Shown here: positions 35,173-43,430 of the stretch, one piece after another
Layout of the letters: each line of letters opens with the position of its first letter
How positions within the stretch are numbered: the first letter of the stretch is position 1
Assembly: GCA_019634795.1 (NCBI GenBank)
Contig: JAHCAR010000004.1
Coordinates: 62,001-126,000, forward strand
DNA length: 64,000 nt
Source of the DNA: Dokdonella sp.
GTDB taxonomy: Bacteria > Pseudomonadota > Gammaproteobacteria > Xanthomonadales > Rhodanobacteraceae
Direction: 5' to 3'
Made by a program: the position numbers and the translations under genes
Notes under the pieces: model-generated
Told to the model about the DNA's origin: nothing
Seen by the model: the letters and a program-made list of their open reading frames with translations, nothing else
Database searches by the model: none

Positions 35173-35925
35173 TCAGTTCGCGCGACGGCGACGCAATGCC
35201 CCGAATCCGAGCAGGGCCAGCAGACCGCCCATGCCGATCATGGCAATCGTGCCAAGGGACGGAAGCTCGCGAGCGGCAGGCGGCGGACCGCCGGGCGTGC
35301 CTGCCGTGACCAGATCGACGTCGTCGATCCAGAAATTGGTCGTGCCGGAAACACCGTTGACGATGCTGTGGAACGCGAGGGTGTGGCTGCCACCGTCGGC
35401 GTAACTCGACACGTCGACCGAGATTTGCGTGTAGGCGGTGTCGATGTCGCAGTAGGTCGCATTGGTTGCGTCGACGCTCCAGACCTGGTTGCCGTCGATC
35501 GTCGCCTCGATGAAATCTGGGGCGTCACCGGAACAAACCGGGGCCAGGAAGTAGAAGGTCAAGGTGCCGGTGGCGGCAGCAGGAATCGTGATGCTCTGAC
35601 TGACGCTGCCTTCCTCGAATGCCGCGATGCCACCGAACCAGGCCCAGAAGGAACCCGAATTCGGACCGATCGGCGCTCCGCCCGTTCCACATCCTGCGGT
35701 ATCGCACAATGGCGTGCCGAAATTGGTCGAAGCTTCGGTCCAGTTGGCGCTCGGCGTTCCCGACTCGAATCCGCAATCCAGGACAACCGTGCTCGTGCAC
35801 ACCGAAGCACCACCCGGTGTCGCACCCGGCGTCGGAGCCGCGATCTTGTTGTTGACAGGCGCTGCGATGGCAGCCTGGGCAAGACAGAAAGCCGCACTTG
35901 CTGCGGCCAGGGACAGCTTTTTCAT
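35173..35925 (-). CDS. Exported protein with 'LPSLGTIAM' C-terminal sorting/anchor cassette (copy 1)
   Basis: A 250-residue protein: signal peptide ('LSLAAASAAFCLAQAAIA'), a beta-sandwich body with 'TSTVVLDCGFESG' at its start and several Cys, then a tail. The tail has linker 'GGPPPAARE', a hydrophobic helix starting 'LPSLGTIAMIGMGGLLALLG' and a terminal 'RRRRAN'. It is an IPTL-CTERM-like tripartite signal. Almost the same tail ends the next gene. Likely displayed at the cell surface or outer membrane; ligand unknown. Confidence 0.8.
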   Translation of the reverse strand: MKKLSLAAASAAFCLAQAAIAAPVNNKIAAPTPGATPGGASVCTSTVVLDCGFESGTPSANWTEASTNFGTPLCDTAGCGTGGAPIGPNSGSFWAWFGGIAAFEEGSVSQSITIPAAATGTLTFYFLAPVCSGDAPDFIEATIDGNQVWSVDATNATYCDIDTAYTQISVDVSSYADGGSHTLAFHSIVNGVSGTTNFWIDDVDLVTAGTPGGPPPAARELPSLGTIAMIGMGGLLALLGFGALRRRRAN

Positions 35926-36100
35926 CTTTTATTACCCCATAGTATGAGAAGCACGAACCGAAACTTCCCTGTGCCACCAGAGCTCCGCTCGCAACATGAT
36001 CGGCCAGCCGGCGCCTTGGAGCAAGTTCCCCCATGAATTTTCGTGCCTCGCTTTCCGCCGAGGTGAGTAAAAGAGGTGGATTTTGCTGCTCAAACGCAAC

Positions 36101-36127
36101 AAAAAACCCCGCCTGGGCGGGGTTTCC
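36101..36127 (-). terminator. Intrinsic terminator after the second anchored protein
   Basis: A ten-base stem (AAACCCCGCC at 36104-36113 with 36116-36125) ends in a run that reads TTTTTT on the minus strand, about 23 bases beyond the stop codon of the gene at 36149. Confidence 0.9.
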
Positions 36128-36148
36128 TGTGATCGAACGTCGAATCGG

Positions 36149-36994
36149 TCAGCTCGAGCGACGGCGACGCAATGCCCCGAACCCGAGCAGGGCCAGCAGC
36201 CCACCCATGCCGATCATGGCGATCGTGCCAAGGGACGGCAGTTCACGCGCTGCAGGGGGCGGACCGCCCTGTACGCCGCTCTCGATCGCTACACGGTCGA
36301 TGCCGATGTAGTTCGAATTCGCACCCGCCGGGCCGGCGTTGTGGACGTAGTAGCGGAAGGCCACCCTGCCGGTGCCGCTGGTCGGCAGTCCATCGGCGTT
36401 GGTGACCGTGAATTGCGTCCAGGTTTCGGGGTAGCCGCCGCCTGCTTCGGTTGAATTGATATCCAGGGCCAGACCCGTGAAGTCGCCCGTGCCCTCTCCT
36501 GCGGCGCCGAAATCGGCGCAGGCGCCCGAGGGACACACACGAACCTGGAGTCGATCCGGGAAGGTACTGCCGGTGACCGTCCGCGTGTAGAACGAGACTG
36601 ATGCCCCGGTGCCGAAATTGATCGGCGGCGAGACCAGCCATTCGCTGAGGATGCCCGAAGCGCCATCGCCACCGCCATCGGTGCCGTTGAAGTTCGCGCC
36701 GATATAGGCGGTCGTTGCGCCGTCGAAGGCTGCGAAAACCGTGTCGTTGCCCTGGAACCAGTCGGACGTGCCGACACCGGCGCTGTTGTTCTGCAAGGTC
36801 CAGCCTGCGCCGGGCAAGGTCGTGATGTCGTCGAAACCCTCGTCGACGACGATCGCCCGAGGCGCCGGGTTGGGTTGGGGTGTGCTTGGATCCGGAGAAA
36901 AAGCGCCTCGCGCCGAGGGGTCGCCAGGTGCAGCGATCGCCCCGGCTGCGCAAAACATCGCGGCGGCGGCCACGGCCAGTGTCAATTTCTTCAT
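36149..36994 (-). CDS. Exported choice-of-anchor J-like protein with the same C-terminal cassette (copy 2)
   Basis: A 281-residue protein with signal peptide ('LTLAVAAAAMFCAAGAIAA'). The body has 'VDEGFDDITTLPGAGWTLQN', 'DWFQGN', 'SEWLVSPPINFGTG' and 'RVAFRYYVHNAG', the pattern of the choice-of-anchor J (cleaved-adhesin-like) domain. The tail (residues ~244-281: PPPAARE linker, 'LPSLGTIAM' helix, 'RRRRSS') differs from copy 1 only at the very end. It has its own terminator and promoter, so the two are neighbours but not an operon. Probably a surface or secreted binding protein. Confidence 0.82.
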   Translation of the reverse strand: MKKLTLAVAAAAMFCAAGAIAAPGDPSARGAFSPDPSTPQPNPAPRAIVVDEGFDDITTLPGAGWTLQNNSAGVGTSDWFQGNDTVFAAFDGATTAYIGANFNGTDGGGDGASGILSEWLVSPPINFGTGASVSFYTRTVTGSTFPDRLQVRVCPSGACADFGAAGEGTGDFTGLALDINSTEAGGGYPETWTQFTVTNADGLPTSGTGRVAFRYYVHNAGPAGANSNYIGIDRVAIESGVQGGPPPAARELPSLGTIAMIGMGGLLALLGFGALRRRRSS

Positions 36995-37375
36995 CAGATG
37001 ACTCCCTGAATGGTTGATGGAATCGGGACCGGCCGCTCCCTGGCGAAACGCTTGTTCCTGCGATCGAATTGACTGTCAACCCGCGCCGACAGACTCCCAA
37101 CCCCGAACGTTATCAGCCCCGCGGCATGGCCTCAAGCGCGATTGTCGCGGTGCCTCCGCGCCGCCCGGGCCGGGCGAACTGGCATTGAATTTGCCTGACC
37201 TTGGTCCATCGACTGTCCATCTTTTTGACGACGCCCCCTTCGAAACTGTGATTCCGTTCAGCATTGATTGTCGCAATTCGCGCGATAGTGTTAAGACTCC
37301 GTTATTCCAGTCTGCAGAGAATTTTGTTAGGCTCAACCTGAGGTTCACTGGATAACCTCTTGTAGGTACAAGAAA
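36995..37375. other. 381-bp divergent promoter region
   Basis: This lies between the minus-strand anchored protein and the plus-strand SPFH gene. The left third is GC-rich. The right 120 bases (from about 37255) are distinctly AT-richer, with runs such as GTTAAGACTCCGTTATTCC and GAGAATTTTGTTAGGC, and should hold the promoter of the SPFH gene. No gene or repeat was found. Confidence 0.55.
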
Positions 37376-37834
37376 ATGTTAACCCCGCTGCTGTCCCTCA
37401 TGCTCGTCTCGCTGGTCCTGCTGGCGCTGGCCTGTGTGCGCCGCATCCCCGAAGGCCAGGTTTACTCGCTGCGCCGGGTCGGAGGACACACCCGCTTCGT
37501 CGGCGCCGGAATGCATTTCGTGATGCCGCTTATCGAGCGCGTTTCCCACAAGATGAGCCTGAGCGGCAGCAGCATCGAGGTCCGCGCGTCCCTGAGCAAC
37601 GGCGAAGGCTGCTCGGCTTCGGTCTACTTCCAGGTGCTGGATCCGCAGCGGGCCGACAACGTCATCGAATCAGTCGATACGCTGCTGCACGAACGTGCGA
37701 GCGACCTGCTCGGCAGCAGTGCGCTGCCGGCCGATCCAATGGAACGCCGGGCCTGGCTCAAGCAGGGACTGAACAGCGAAGTACGCGAGCGCGGCCTGCT
37801 GGTGACCCGCATCGACCTGCGTAACGCCGCCTGA
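37376..37834 (+). CDS. Small SPFH/Band 7-like membrane protein
   Basis: A 152-residue protein with an N-terminal membrane helix (about 2-21). It is followed by the start of an SPFH domain: 'RRIPEGQVYSLRRVGGHTRF', 'GAGMHFVMPLIERV', 'ASVYFQVLDPQRADNVIES'. It ends in 'GLNSEVRERGLLVTRIDLRN', the point where SPFH domains usually pass to a coiled coil, so this is a minimal SPFH unit without the tail. It is not a visible fragment, since start, stop and spacing are clean. It precedes rsmG, where mnmG is often found. Function unknown. Confidence 0.7.
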   Translation: MLTPLLSLMLVSLVLLALACVRRIPEGQVYSLRRVGGHTRFVGAGMHFVMPLIERVSHKMSLSGSSIEVRASLSNGEGCSASVYFQVLDPQRADNVIESVDTLLHERASDLLGSSALPADPMERRAWLKQGLNSEVRERGLLVTRIDLRNAA

Positions 37835-38021
37835 TCCTGCTGCGCGCATTCCCCGTGGCATACATCGGGCGCTCCGGGCGAGCAAGACTCTGCCATCAGA
37901 GTAGCCAATACGGCCTGCAGTGACCCTGTCAGGTGCCGTTACCGGCCGGATCGTTGGCGCGATGCTGGATTTCGGGCTCGCACACCCCGATACTGGCGCC
38001 CCCTTCGATTCCGAGCGACTC

Positions 38022-38681
38022 ATGTCCGAACGCGAACCGCTGCGGCAGCGGCTGCGCACGGGGCTGACGGCGCTGAACCTCGAACTGGATGATGCCGTCG
38101 TCGAGCAGTTGCTCGACTATGTCGACCTGCTGCTGCGCTGGAACGCCGCCTACAACCTGACCGCCGTTCGCGATGCGGGCGAGATGGTGACCCGCCATCT
38201 GCTCGATTCATTGGCGATCCTGCCCTACGTGCAGGGCCGGTCGCTGGTCGACCTGGGCACGGGCCCAGGCCTGCCGGGCATTCCACTGGCCCTGGCAAGG
38301 CCAGAGCTCGAAGTCTGCCTGGTCGATTCGAACGGCAAGAAGGCGCGCTTCCTGCGCGAAGCGGTTCGCCAGCTGCATCTGGCTCATGCACGGGTTGCCG
38401 AAGCCCGCGTCGAAAGCGTCAGCGGCCTTTATGATTGCGTGACGGCACGTGCATTCGCGACACTGGCCGACATGCTCGGGTGGGGAGGGCACTTGCTCGC
38501 GGGCGACGGCCGATGGCTGGCGCTGAAAGGGCGATTCCCTCAGGATGAGCTCGACGACCTGCCCGCGGGCTTTGCCGTCGAGGCCGTGCACCGTCTCGCC
38601 GTGCCCGGGCTCGACGCGGAGCGACATCTGGTCATCATCAAGCGCAGCGCGGACGGATTGGCTGCCCGGAAACCTTCATGA
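38022..38681 (+). CDS. rsmG: 16S rRNA (guanine-527-N7) methyltransferase RsmG
   Basis: A 219-residue enzyme from the ATG at 38022. In-frame earlier starts (37962, 37920) would add up to 34 residues without family support. SAM-binding 'LVDLGTGPGLPGIPLAL' and 'VCLVDSNGKKARFLREAVRQL', plus 'YDCVTARAFATLADML', are the RsmG blocks, as is the N-terminal 'LLRWNAAYNLTAVRD'. It overlaps parA by ATGA; rsmG-parA-parB is the usual chromosomal order. Confidence 0.96.
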   Translation: MSEREPLRQRLRTGLTALNLELDDAVVEQLLDYVDLLLRWNAAYNLTAVRDAGEMVTRHLLDSLAILPYVQGRSLVDLGTGPGLPGIPLALARPELEVCLVDSNGKKARFLREAVRQLHLAHARVAEARVESVSGLYDCVTARAFATLADMLGWGGHLLAGDGRWLALKGRFPQDELDDLPAGFAVEAVHRLAVPGLDAERHLVIIKRSADGLAARKPS

Positions 38682-39463
38682 CACGCATCATCGCCATCGC
38701 AAACCAGAAAGGTGGGGTCGGCAAGACCACCACGGCGGTCAACCTCGCCGCTGCGCTCGCGGAAACGCGCCGGCGCATCCTGCTCGTGGATCTCGATCCG
38801 CAGGGCAATGCGACCATGGCCGCGGGTATCGACAAGCGCGAAGCCAAACCGAACGGCTGCGACGTGCTCCTCGAGGAGGCGTCCATAGATAGCGCGATCG
38901 TCAAGACCGAGGGCGGTTTCGACCTGCTGCCCGGCAGTGGCGACCTGACCGCCGCGGAAATCAAGCTGATGGATGCGCTGGCCCGCGAGCACCGTCTGAA
39001 GGAGCAGCTCGACAAGCTCGGCGATCGCTACCACACGATCCTGATCGACTGCCCGCCATCGCTGCACCTGCTCACGCTCAATGCACTGACTGCCGCGCAC
39101 GGCGTGCTGATTCCGATGCAATGCGAGTACTTCGCCCTCGAGGGCCTGTCGAGCCTGGTCGACACGATCAAGGCCGTGCGCAAGCGGCTCAATCCGGGCC
39201 TGGAGATCGAAGGCCTGCTGCGCACCATGTACGACGTGCGCAACAACCTGAGCAATGATGTCTCGGCCCAGTTGCACAAGCACTTCGGCGAAAAGCTGCT
39301 GCGTTCGATCATTCCGCGCAACATCCGCCTGGCCGAAGCGCCGAGCCATGGCAAACCGATCAATCTCTACGACCGCGAGTCGCGTGGCGCCATCGCGTAT
39401 CTCGGCCTGGCCGGCGAGATGCTGCGTCGCGAACGCACACCAGCCGCCCAGACAGCCAGTTAG
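38678..39463 (+). CDS. parA: Chromosome-partitioning ATPase ParA (Soj)
   Basis: A 261-residue deviant-Walker ATPase: 'NQKGGVGKTTTAVNLAAALA' (with the signature first Lys), 'LLVDLDPQGNATMAAGI', 'LIDCPPSLHLLTLNAL'. It moves ParB-parS complexes along the nucleoid. It overlaps rsmG by 4 bases; parB starts 13 bases downstream. No parS-like palindrome was recognised in the window. Confidence 0.97.
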   Translation: MTRIIAIANQKGGVGKTTTAVNLAAALAETRRRILLVDLDPQGNATMAAGIDKREAKPNGCDVLLEEASIDSAIVKTEGGFDLLPGSGDLTAAEIKLMDALAREHRLKEQLDKLGDRYHTILIDCPPSLHLLTLNALTAAHGVLIPMQCEYFALEGLSSLVDTIKAVRKRLNPGLEIEGLLRTMYDVRNNLSNDVSAQLHKHFGEKLLRSIIPRNIRLAEAPSHGKPINLYDRESRGAIAYLGLAGEMLRRERTPAAQTAS

Positions 39464-39476
39464 GAAACCCACAGCA

Positions 39477-40355
39477 ATGGCAGCAAAGAAACGCGGGCTT
39501 GGCCTCGGACGCGGGCTCGACGCCCTGCTCGGCGGCGCCGACAGCGAAACCGATTCCGCCGCAGCGGCGACTGCGCACGAGGGCGAACTGCGCACGCTGG
39601 CGGTCGCCTCGATCAGCGCAGGCCGCTACCAGCCGCGCCGTCACTTCGACGAGACCCTGCTCGCGGAACTGGCCGAATCGATCAGGACCCAGGGCGTGAT
39701 CGAACCGATCATCGTGCGCACCGCGGGGGCGGGTCGCTTCGAACTGATCGCCGGCGAACGGCGCTGGCGCGCGAGCCAGCTTGCCGGCATGGCCGAAATT
39801 CCGGCCCTGGTGCGCGACATAGACGACCGCACCGCGATCGCCATTGCCCTGATCGAGAACATCCAGCGCGAAGACCTCTCGCCGCTCGAAGAGGCCCAGG
39901 CGCTGGCCCGCCTGATCGCCGAGTTCAAGCTGACCCACCAGCAGGCGGCCGATGCCGTGGGCCGCTCGCGCGCCGCCGTTTCGAACCTGCTTCGCCTGCT
40001 CGACCTTCCTGATCCGATCCGCACCCATCTTGACGACGGCCACCTCGAAATGGGCCACGCGCGCGCCCTGCTCACGCTTCCCGAAGCGCGCGCGATTGCC
40101 CTCGCACAAAAGGCCGTCGACCAGGAATGGTCGGTCCGGGAACTCGAGGAAGCGGTCCGCCGCACGACCGAACTGCCGAAAGGAAAGCCGGCAAAACCCA
40201 AGCGCGATGCCGACATCGAGGCGCTCGAAAACGAACTGGCCGGCAAGCTCGGCACGCGCGTATCGCTGAGCCATGGCCGCGGCGGTCGCGGCAAGGTCGT
40301 GATCCACTACCACAGCCTCGACGAGCTCGACGGCATCCTCGGGCGGATCCGCTGA
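39477..40355 (+). CDS. parB: Chromosome-partitioning protein ParB (Spo0J)
   Basis: A 292-residue parS-binding CTPase clamp. The start at 39477 follows AGGA and gives the usual N-terminus 'KKRGLGLGRGLDALLGG'. The ParB/Srx CTP-binding fold shows 'YQPRRHFDE', 'GVIEPIIVR', 'LIAGERRWRA', 'NIQREDLSPLEEAQA'. The HTH 'LTHQQAADAVGRSRAAVSNL' and a C-terminal dimerisation domain are complete. Confidence 0.97.
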   Translation: MAAKKRGLGLGRGLDALLGGADSETDSAAAATAHEGELRTLAVASISAGRYQPRRHFDETLLAELAESIRTQGVIEPIIVRTAGAGRFELIAGERRWRASQLAGMAEIPALVRDIDDRTAIAIALIENIQREDLSPLEEAQALARLIAEFKLTHQQAADAVGRSRAAVSNLLRLLDLPDPIRTHLDDGHLEMGHARALLTLPEARAIALAQKAVDQEWSVRELEEAVRRTTELPKGKPAKPKRDADIEALENELAGKLGTRVSLSHGRGGRGKVVIHYHSLDELDGILGRIR

Positions 40356-40462
40356 CCCGGGCTGTTTTGTCGCAGGTTTGGGGCTGAGCGCGCCGATCGG
40401 CGATAATCGGCGACGTCATCGGCGCCGCGCGGTCGCCGGATTTTCCTCACAGGATGCGGCTC

Positions 40463-41179
40463 ATGCCCCAGCTCTCCGTCGTCGTGCCGGTTTTCAACGA
40501 GCGCGACAATGTCCTGCCCCTGATCGACGAGATCGCGGCCGCGCTGCGCGGCAAGGCGGACTTCGAGATCGTCTACGTCGACGACGCGAGCAAGGACGAC
40601 ACGCTTGCCGTTCTGACCGCCGCCAAGGCCGACTTCCCCGAGCTGCGCGTGATTCGGCACCTGTCCCAGAGCGGCCAGAGCACCGCCGTGCGCACCGGAG
40701 TCAGGGCCGCACGCGGCGAGTGGATCGCCACCCTCGACGGCGACGGCCAGAACGACCCGGCCGACATCCCCAAGCTGATCGCCATGCGCGACGAATCGCC
40801 CGACACGATCAAGCTGTTCGCCGGCTGGCGCGTGAATCGCAAGGACACCGGCAGCAAACGCTTCGCCTCGAAGTTCGCCAACGGCCTGCGCAGCCGCCTG
40901 CTGCGCGACGAAACCCCGGACACCGGCTGCGGCATCAAGCTGTTCGAGCGCGCCGCCTTCCTCGACCTGCCCTATTTCGACCACATGCACCGCTACCTGC
41001 CGGCCCTGATGCAGCGCGCCGGCTGGCAGGTGAAGAGCGTGCCGGTCAACCATCGCGCCCGCGCCACCGGGGTATCCAAGTACAACAACCTCAATCGCGC
41101 CCTGGTCGGCATCTCCGACCTGCGCGGCGTGGCCTGGCTGATCCGCCGTTCGAAGCGCACCGCGACCGAGGAAATATGA
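40463..41179 (+). CDS. Family 2 glycosyltransferase (polyprenyl/dolichyl-phosphate sugar transferase type)
   Basis: A 238-residue GT-A enzyme without membrane helices: '[18 protein letters not shown]', '[18 protein letters not shown]', metal-binding '[17 protein letters not shown]', and the acceptor region '[20 protein letters not shown]'. ATG at 40463 has AGGA 8 bases upstream; ATG at 40454 is an alternative. Close relatives transfer a sugar to undecaprenyl phosphate and often sit beside a lipid A N-terminal-domain protein, which is not present here. Confidence 0.9.
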   Translation: MPQLSVVVPVFNERDNVLPLIDEIAAALRGKADFEIVYVDDASKDDTLAVLTAAKADFPELRVIRHLSQSGQSTAVRTGVRAARGEWIATLDGDGQNDPADIPKLIAMRDESPDTIKLFAGWRVNRKDTGSKRFASKFANGLRSRLLRDETPDTGCGIKLFERAAFLDLPYFDHMHRYLPALMQRAGWQVKSVPVNHRARATGVSKYNNLNRALVGISDLRGVAWLIRRSKRTATEEI

Positions 41180-41393
41180 GCCCCGGCCCCGGCCGCAGCT
41201 TGCCAGCACCCCCGGAATCAGCTATAAAGCGCGGCTCGCTTCGGCCCTTTCCGCCGGTTTTCCGGTTGGGCAGTCCCCGGTACACGACCCCTCTGTCGCA
41301 TGGCCGAAGCCCCCCAGCATCGTGTGGCGCACTGTCGCCGCTGGGCCGCTTCCGTCCTGGCCAAGGTCGGTAACAGACTACGACGAGGTTCGC

Positions 41394-41630
41394 ATGTCCA
41401 AGGTATGCCAAGTCACCGGAAAGAGTTTCCAGTCCGGCAACAACGTTTCACACGCCAACAACAAGACGCGCCGCCGCTGGCTGCCGAACCTTCACGAGCG
41501 CCGCTTCTGGGTGGCCAGCGAGAACCGCTGGATCAAGCTCAAGGTCTCGAGCCACGGCCTGCGCACGATCGACAAGAAGGGTATCGAAGTAGTCATCGCC
41601 GAGCTGCGTTCGCGCGGCGAGAAGATCTGA
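41394..41630 (+). CDS. rpmB: 50S ribosomal protein L28
   Basis: A 78-residue ribosomal protein: '[20 protein letters not shown]', '[19 protein letters not shown]', ending 'RSRGEKI'. ATG at 41394 follows CGAGGT. It forms an operon with rpmG 13 bases downstream, the standard rpmBG pair. Confidence 0.98.
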   Translation: MSKVCQVTGKSFQSGNNVSHANNKTRRRWLPNLHERRFWVASENRWIKLKVSSHGLRTIDKKGIEVVIAELRSRGEKI

Positions 41631-41643
41631 GGAGTAACGAATC

Positions 41644-41808
41644 ATGGCATCCAAGCGCGACAAGATCCGCCTCGTGTCCTCCGCAGGCACTGGCCATTTC
41701 TACACGACCGACAAGAACAAGAAGACCACGCCCGACAAGATGGAGATCAAGAAATACGATCCCGTCGTGCGCAAGCACGTGGCCTACAAGGAAGCCAAGA
41801 TCAAGTGA
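41644..41808 (+). CDS. rpmG: 50S ribosomal protein L33
   Basis: A 54-residue protein reading '[19 protein letters not shown]', '[20 protein letters not shown]' and ending 'YKEAKIK'. It follows GAGGAG just after rpmB. It lacks zinc-ribbon Cys pairs, so it is the zinc-free form. Its TGA stop is already part of the repeat hairpin that follows. Confidence 0.98.
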   Translation: MASKRDKIRLVSSAGTGHFYTTDKNKKTTPDKMEIKKYDPVVRKHVAYKEAKIK

Positions 41809-41851
41809 AGCATTGGCCCACGCGCGCAGCGCGTGGCTCTGCCAATGCTTC
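41807..41851. repeat. 45-bp perfect-arm hairpin repeat, copy 1
   Basis: GAAGCATTGG pairs with CCAATGCTTC around an inner CACGCGC/GCGCGTG stem. It begins within the rpmG stop codon. A second copy with a degenerate left arm lies at 41935-41974 on the other side of the terminator. Confidence 0.85.
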
Positions 41852-41899
41852 ACCCCGGCGCAGGCCGGGGTCCAGCTTCTGATCAAGTACTGGAAGAAC

Positions 41900-41923
41900 A
41901 ACCCGCCGAATGGCGGGTTTTTC
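41900..41923 (+). terminator. Intrinsic terminator of rpmBG
   Basis: Stem AACCCGCC/GGCGGGTT with loop GAAT, followed by TTTTTCTTT. Confidence 0.92.
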
Positions 41924-41934
41924 TTTGCTGGTGG

Positions 41935-41974
41935 TTGGCCCACGCGCAAAGCGCGTGGCTCTGCCAATGCTTCC
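41935..41974. repeat. Hairpin repeat, copy 2
   Basis: TTGGCCCACGCGC…GCGCGTGGC…GCCAATGCTTCC repeats the core of the element at 41807-41851 in the same orientation, about 120 bases on. The left end is eroded. Confidence 0.8.
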
Positions 41975-42049
41975 ATCTCGAAGAAGCCCTGACCTGACGC
42001 GTGGCGTTTCTAACTTGCGCGTCATTCTGTGAAGCGATGGTACAGCAGA

Positions 42050-42096
42050 GCTTTCACTCGCCTGCGGCGAGCGAGTCACGTTCTCTTTGCGTGGCC
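42050..42096. repeat. Left arm of a ~47-bp inverted repeat flanking the decayed desaturase
   Basis: GCTTTCACTCGCCTGCGGCG… through …TTTGCGTGGCC. The inverse complement occurs at 43025-43070 with two single-base differences. Within it, CTCGCC…GGCGAG is itself palindromic. A diverged further copy lies near 43225. Confidence 0.88.
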
Positions 42097-42554
42097 ACTG
42101 CGCCGCAGGAGCGGCGCGAACAGCGCGGCTGGCCCGCAGGGCGAAGGGCATGAAGCCCGGAGTCAAGAAAGTAACCAAGAGAAAGACCACTCCAAAGCGA
42201 TGGTCTCCGGGCATCCTGCCCTGCGACTGCGCGGCAAGGCTACGGGGGTTCGCTGACAGCACCTCCGTGTGCTGGCAGCGAACTGGGCGCAATCCATTGC
42301 GCCCACCCTTCGGGCCTTTCCTACACCCTGCCGCCACCGCTTACGGGGCCCGGTTGGCGCGCATCCTGCGCGCCAGAGCGGAGAGCAAGGCCAAGGCCAA
42401 CGGCCAAAGCGCCCTCATCCGCCTTTGGCACCTTCTCCCGCGCGCGGGAGAAGGGGAAATCAGAAGCGAAGCGGCATCCGCCGGCTTGCGGGAATTCGCT
42501 TCGTCTTGGCTGCGCGGGATGCGCAGTGAATGGGGCCCCTATGCAGTGGCGCAG
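42097..42554. other. Gene-free part of the repeat island
   Basis: About 460 bases with no credible gene. Parts such as AGTAACCAAGAGAAAG and GGCACCTTCTCCCGCGCGCGGGAGAAGGGG (a hairpin near 42429-42456) look like xanthomonad intergenic repeat debris. Open frames crossing it have no family pattern. Confidence 0.55.
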
Positions 42555-43016
42555 CGGCGGAGACAAGGCCCGATCGTGTCGCTGTCCGGAATCGGCACGT
42601 TCGCGCGCACGTCGAGCGTCGGCGCGACGCGCAACACCTTTGGCCAGGCGCAGGAACGCGAAGAATCGGATCGCTGCCCAGCCGATGTCGAACTGAAGCG
42701 GCGCAGGGTGAACTTGGCCGAAGCTGGAAGGCATGATGATTGTTGTGCGGTGCCCCTCGCCACCACGAAGACGCCCCACGGTGACAGGTTGGTAGAGGTG
42801 TCGGCGCTCTCGAAGCTGGGTGATAGCCCCACCAGGCCAAGGCCATTTGACGACGCCGGCGGCCCAGAACGGATCCACACCATCTTAGGCCCAGATCGCC
42901 ACACCAACGGCTCCGAACAGGAAGAAGTTGATCAGCAGCAGCAGGGTCGGGCCCATCGACGGCATGCGCGCGTAGACGCTGCGCCGATCCAGTCGTCCGC
43001 GTGCTGCGGCCGTACT
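42555..43016 (-). pseudogene. Decayed acyl-CoA/fatty-acid desaturase (3' half, several frameshifts)
   Basis: Pieces of one desaturase appear in order on the minus strand but in different frames: 'KYGRS', 'ADDWIG', 'RSVYARMPSMGPTLLLLINF', 'LFGAVGVAIWA', then 'SADTSTNLSPWGVFV', the His box 'HNNHHAF', 'SAKFTLRRF', 'FDIGWAAIRFFAFLRLAK' and 'VLRVAPTLDVRAN'. At least six small indels and a stop break it, and the N-terminal half with the first His boxes is absent. It lies exactly between the inverted arms at 42050-42096 and 43025-43070. The intact parent would be a delta-9 type desaturase of the membrane di-iron family. Confidence 0.88.
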
Positions 43017-43024
43017 TTTCTCTT

Positions 43025-43070
43025 GGCCACGCAAGAGAAAGTGACTCGCTCGCCGCAGGCGAGTGAAAGC
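43025..43070. repeat. Right arm of the inverted repeat flanking the decayed desaturase
   Basis: Inverse complement of 42050-42096, differing by one substitution and one indel. It also forms the start of the first unit of the tandem composite repeat (43041-43214). Confidence 0.88.
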
Positions 43071-43430
43071 TTTGCACTTCGGTCCACGAACGCGCCGCGA
43101 AGCGATGTCGGCAAGTGCGAACAGCAAAGTCACTGGGTCCCGGCCTGCGCAGGGACGACGATGTGGAATTCCGAAACGTGCAGAAAAGCATCGCGCCTGA
43201 AGGCGCTCCTACGGTGAAGACAAAGTGACTCGCCCGCCGCAGGCGACTGAAAGCTCTGCTCTCACTCTAGGAATGCACCAAGATGCGATGCCCAACAGTG
43301 CGAACAGCAAAGGCACTGGGTCCCTGTCCGGACGAAGTCCGGCCTGTCCTGAGCCTGTCGAAGGGCAGGGACGACGATGTAGTTCGAATCGTGCAGGAAA
43401 GCATCGCGCCTGAAGGCGCTCCTACAGTGG
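43041..43430. repeat. Two diverged tandem copies of a ~175-205-bp composite repeat
   Basis: Unit A (43041-43217) and unit B (43225-43430) share the same order of modules: GTGACTCGC…CGCCGCAGGCGA…TGAAAGCT, then GTGCGAACAGCAAAG…CACTGGGTCCC, AGGGACGACGATGT, CGTGCAG…AAAGCATCGCGCC and TGAAGGCGCTCCTAC. The last module, GCGCCTGAAGGCGC, is a REP-like hairpin. The region is non-coding. Confidence 0.82.

Noticed and set aside
38678-40355. Search for parS sites (TGTTTCACGTGAAACA-like) near parAB
   Set aside because: None with both half-sites was recognised by eye in the window. The partial GTTTCACAC near 41445 lies in rpmB coding sequence and lacks symmetry.
42087-43217. 376-codon open frame on the plus strand through the repeat island
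   Set aside because: Its sequence is made of translated repeats and the complement of the decayed desaturase; no ribosome site or homology pattern.
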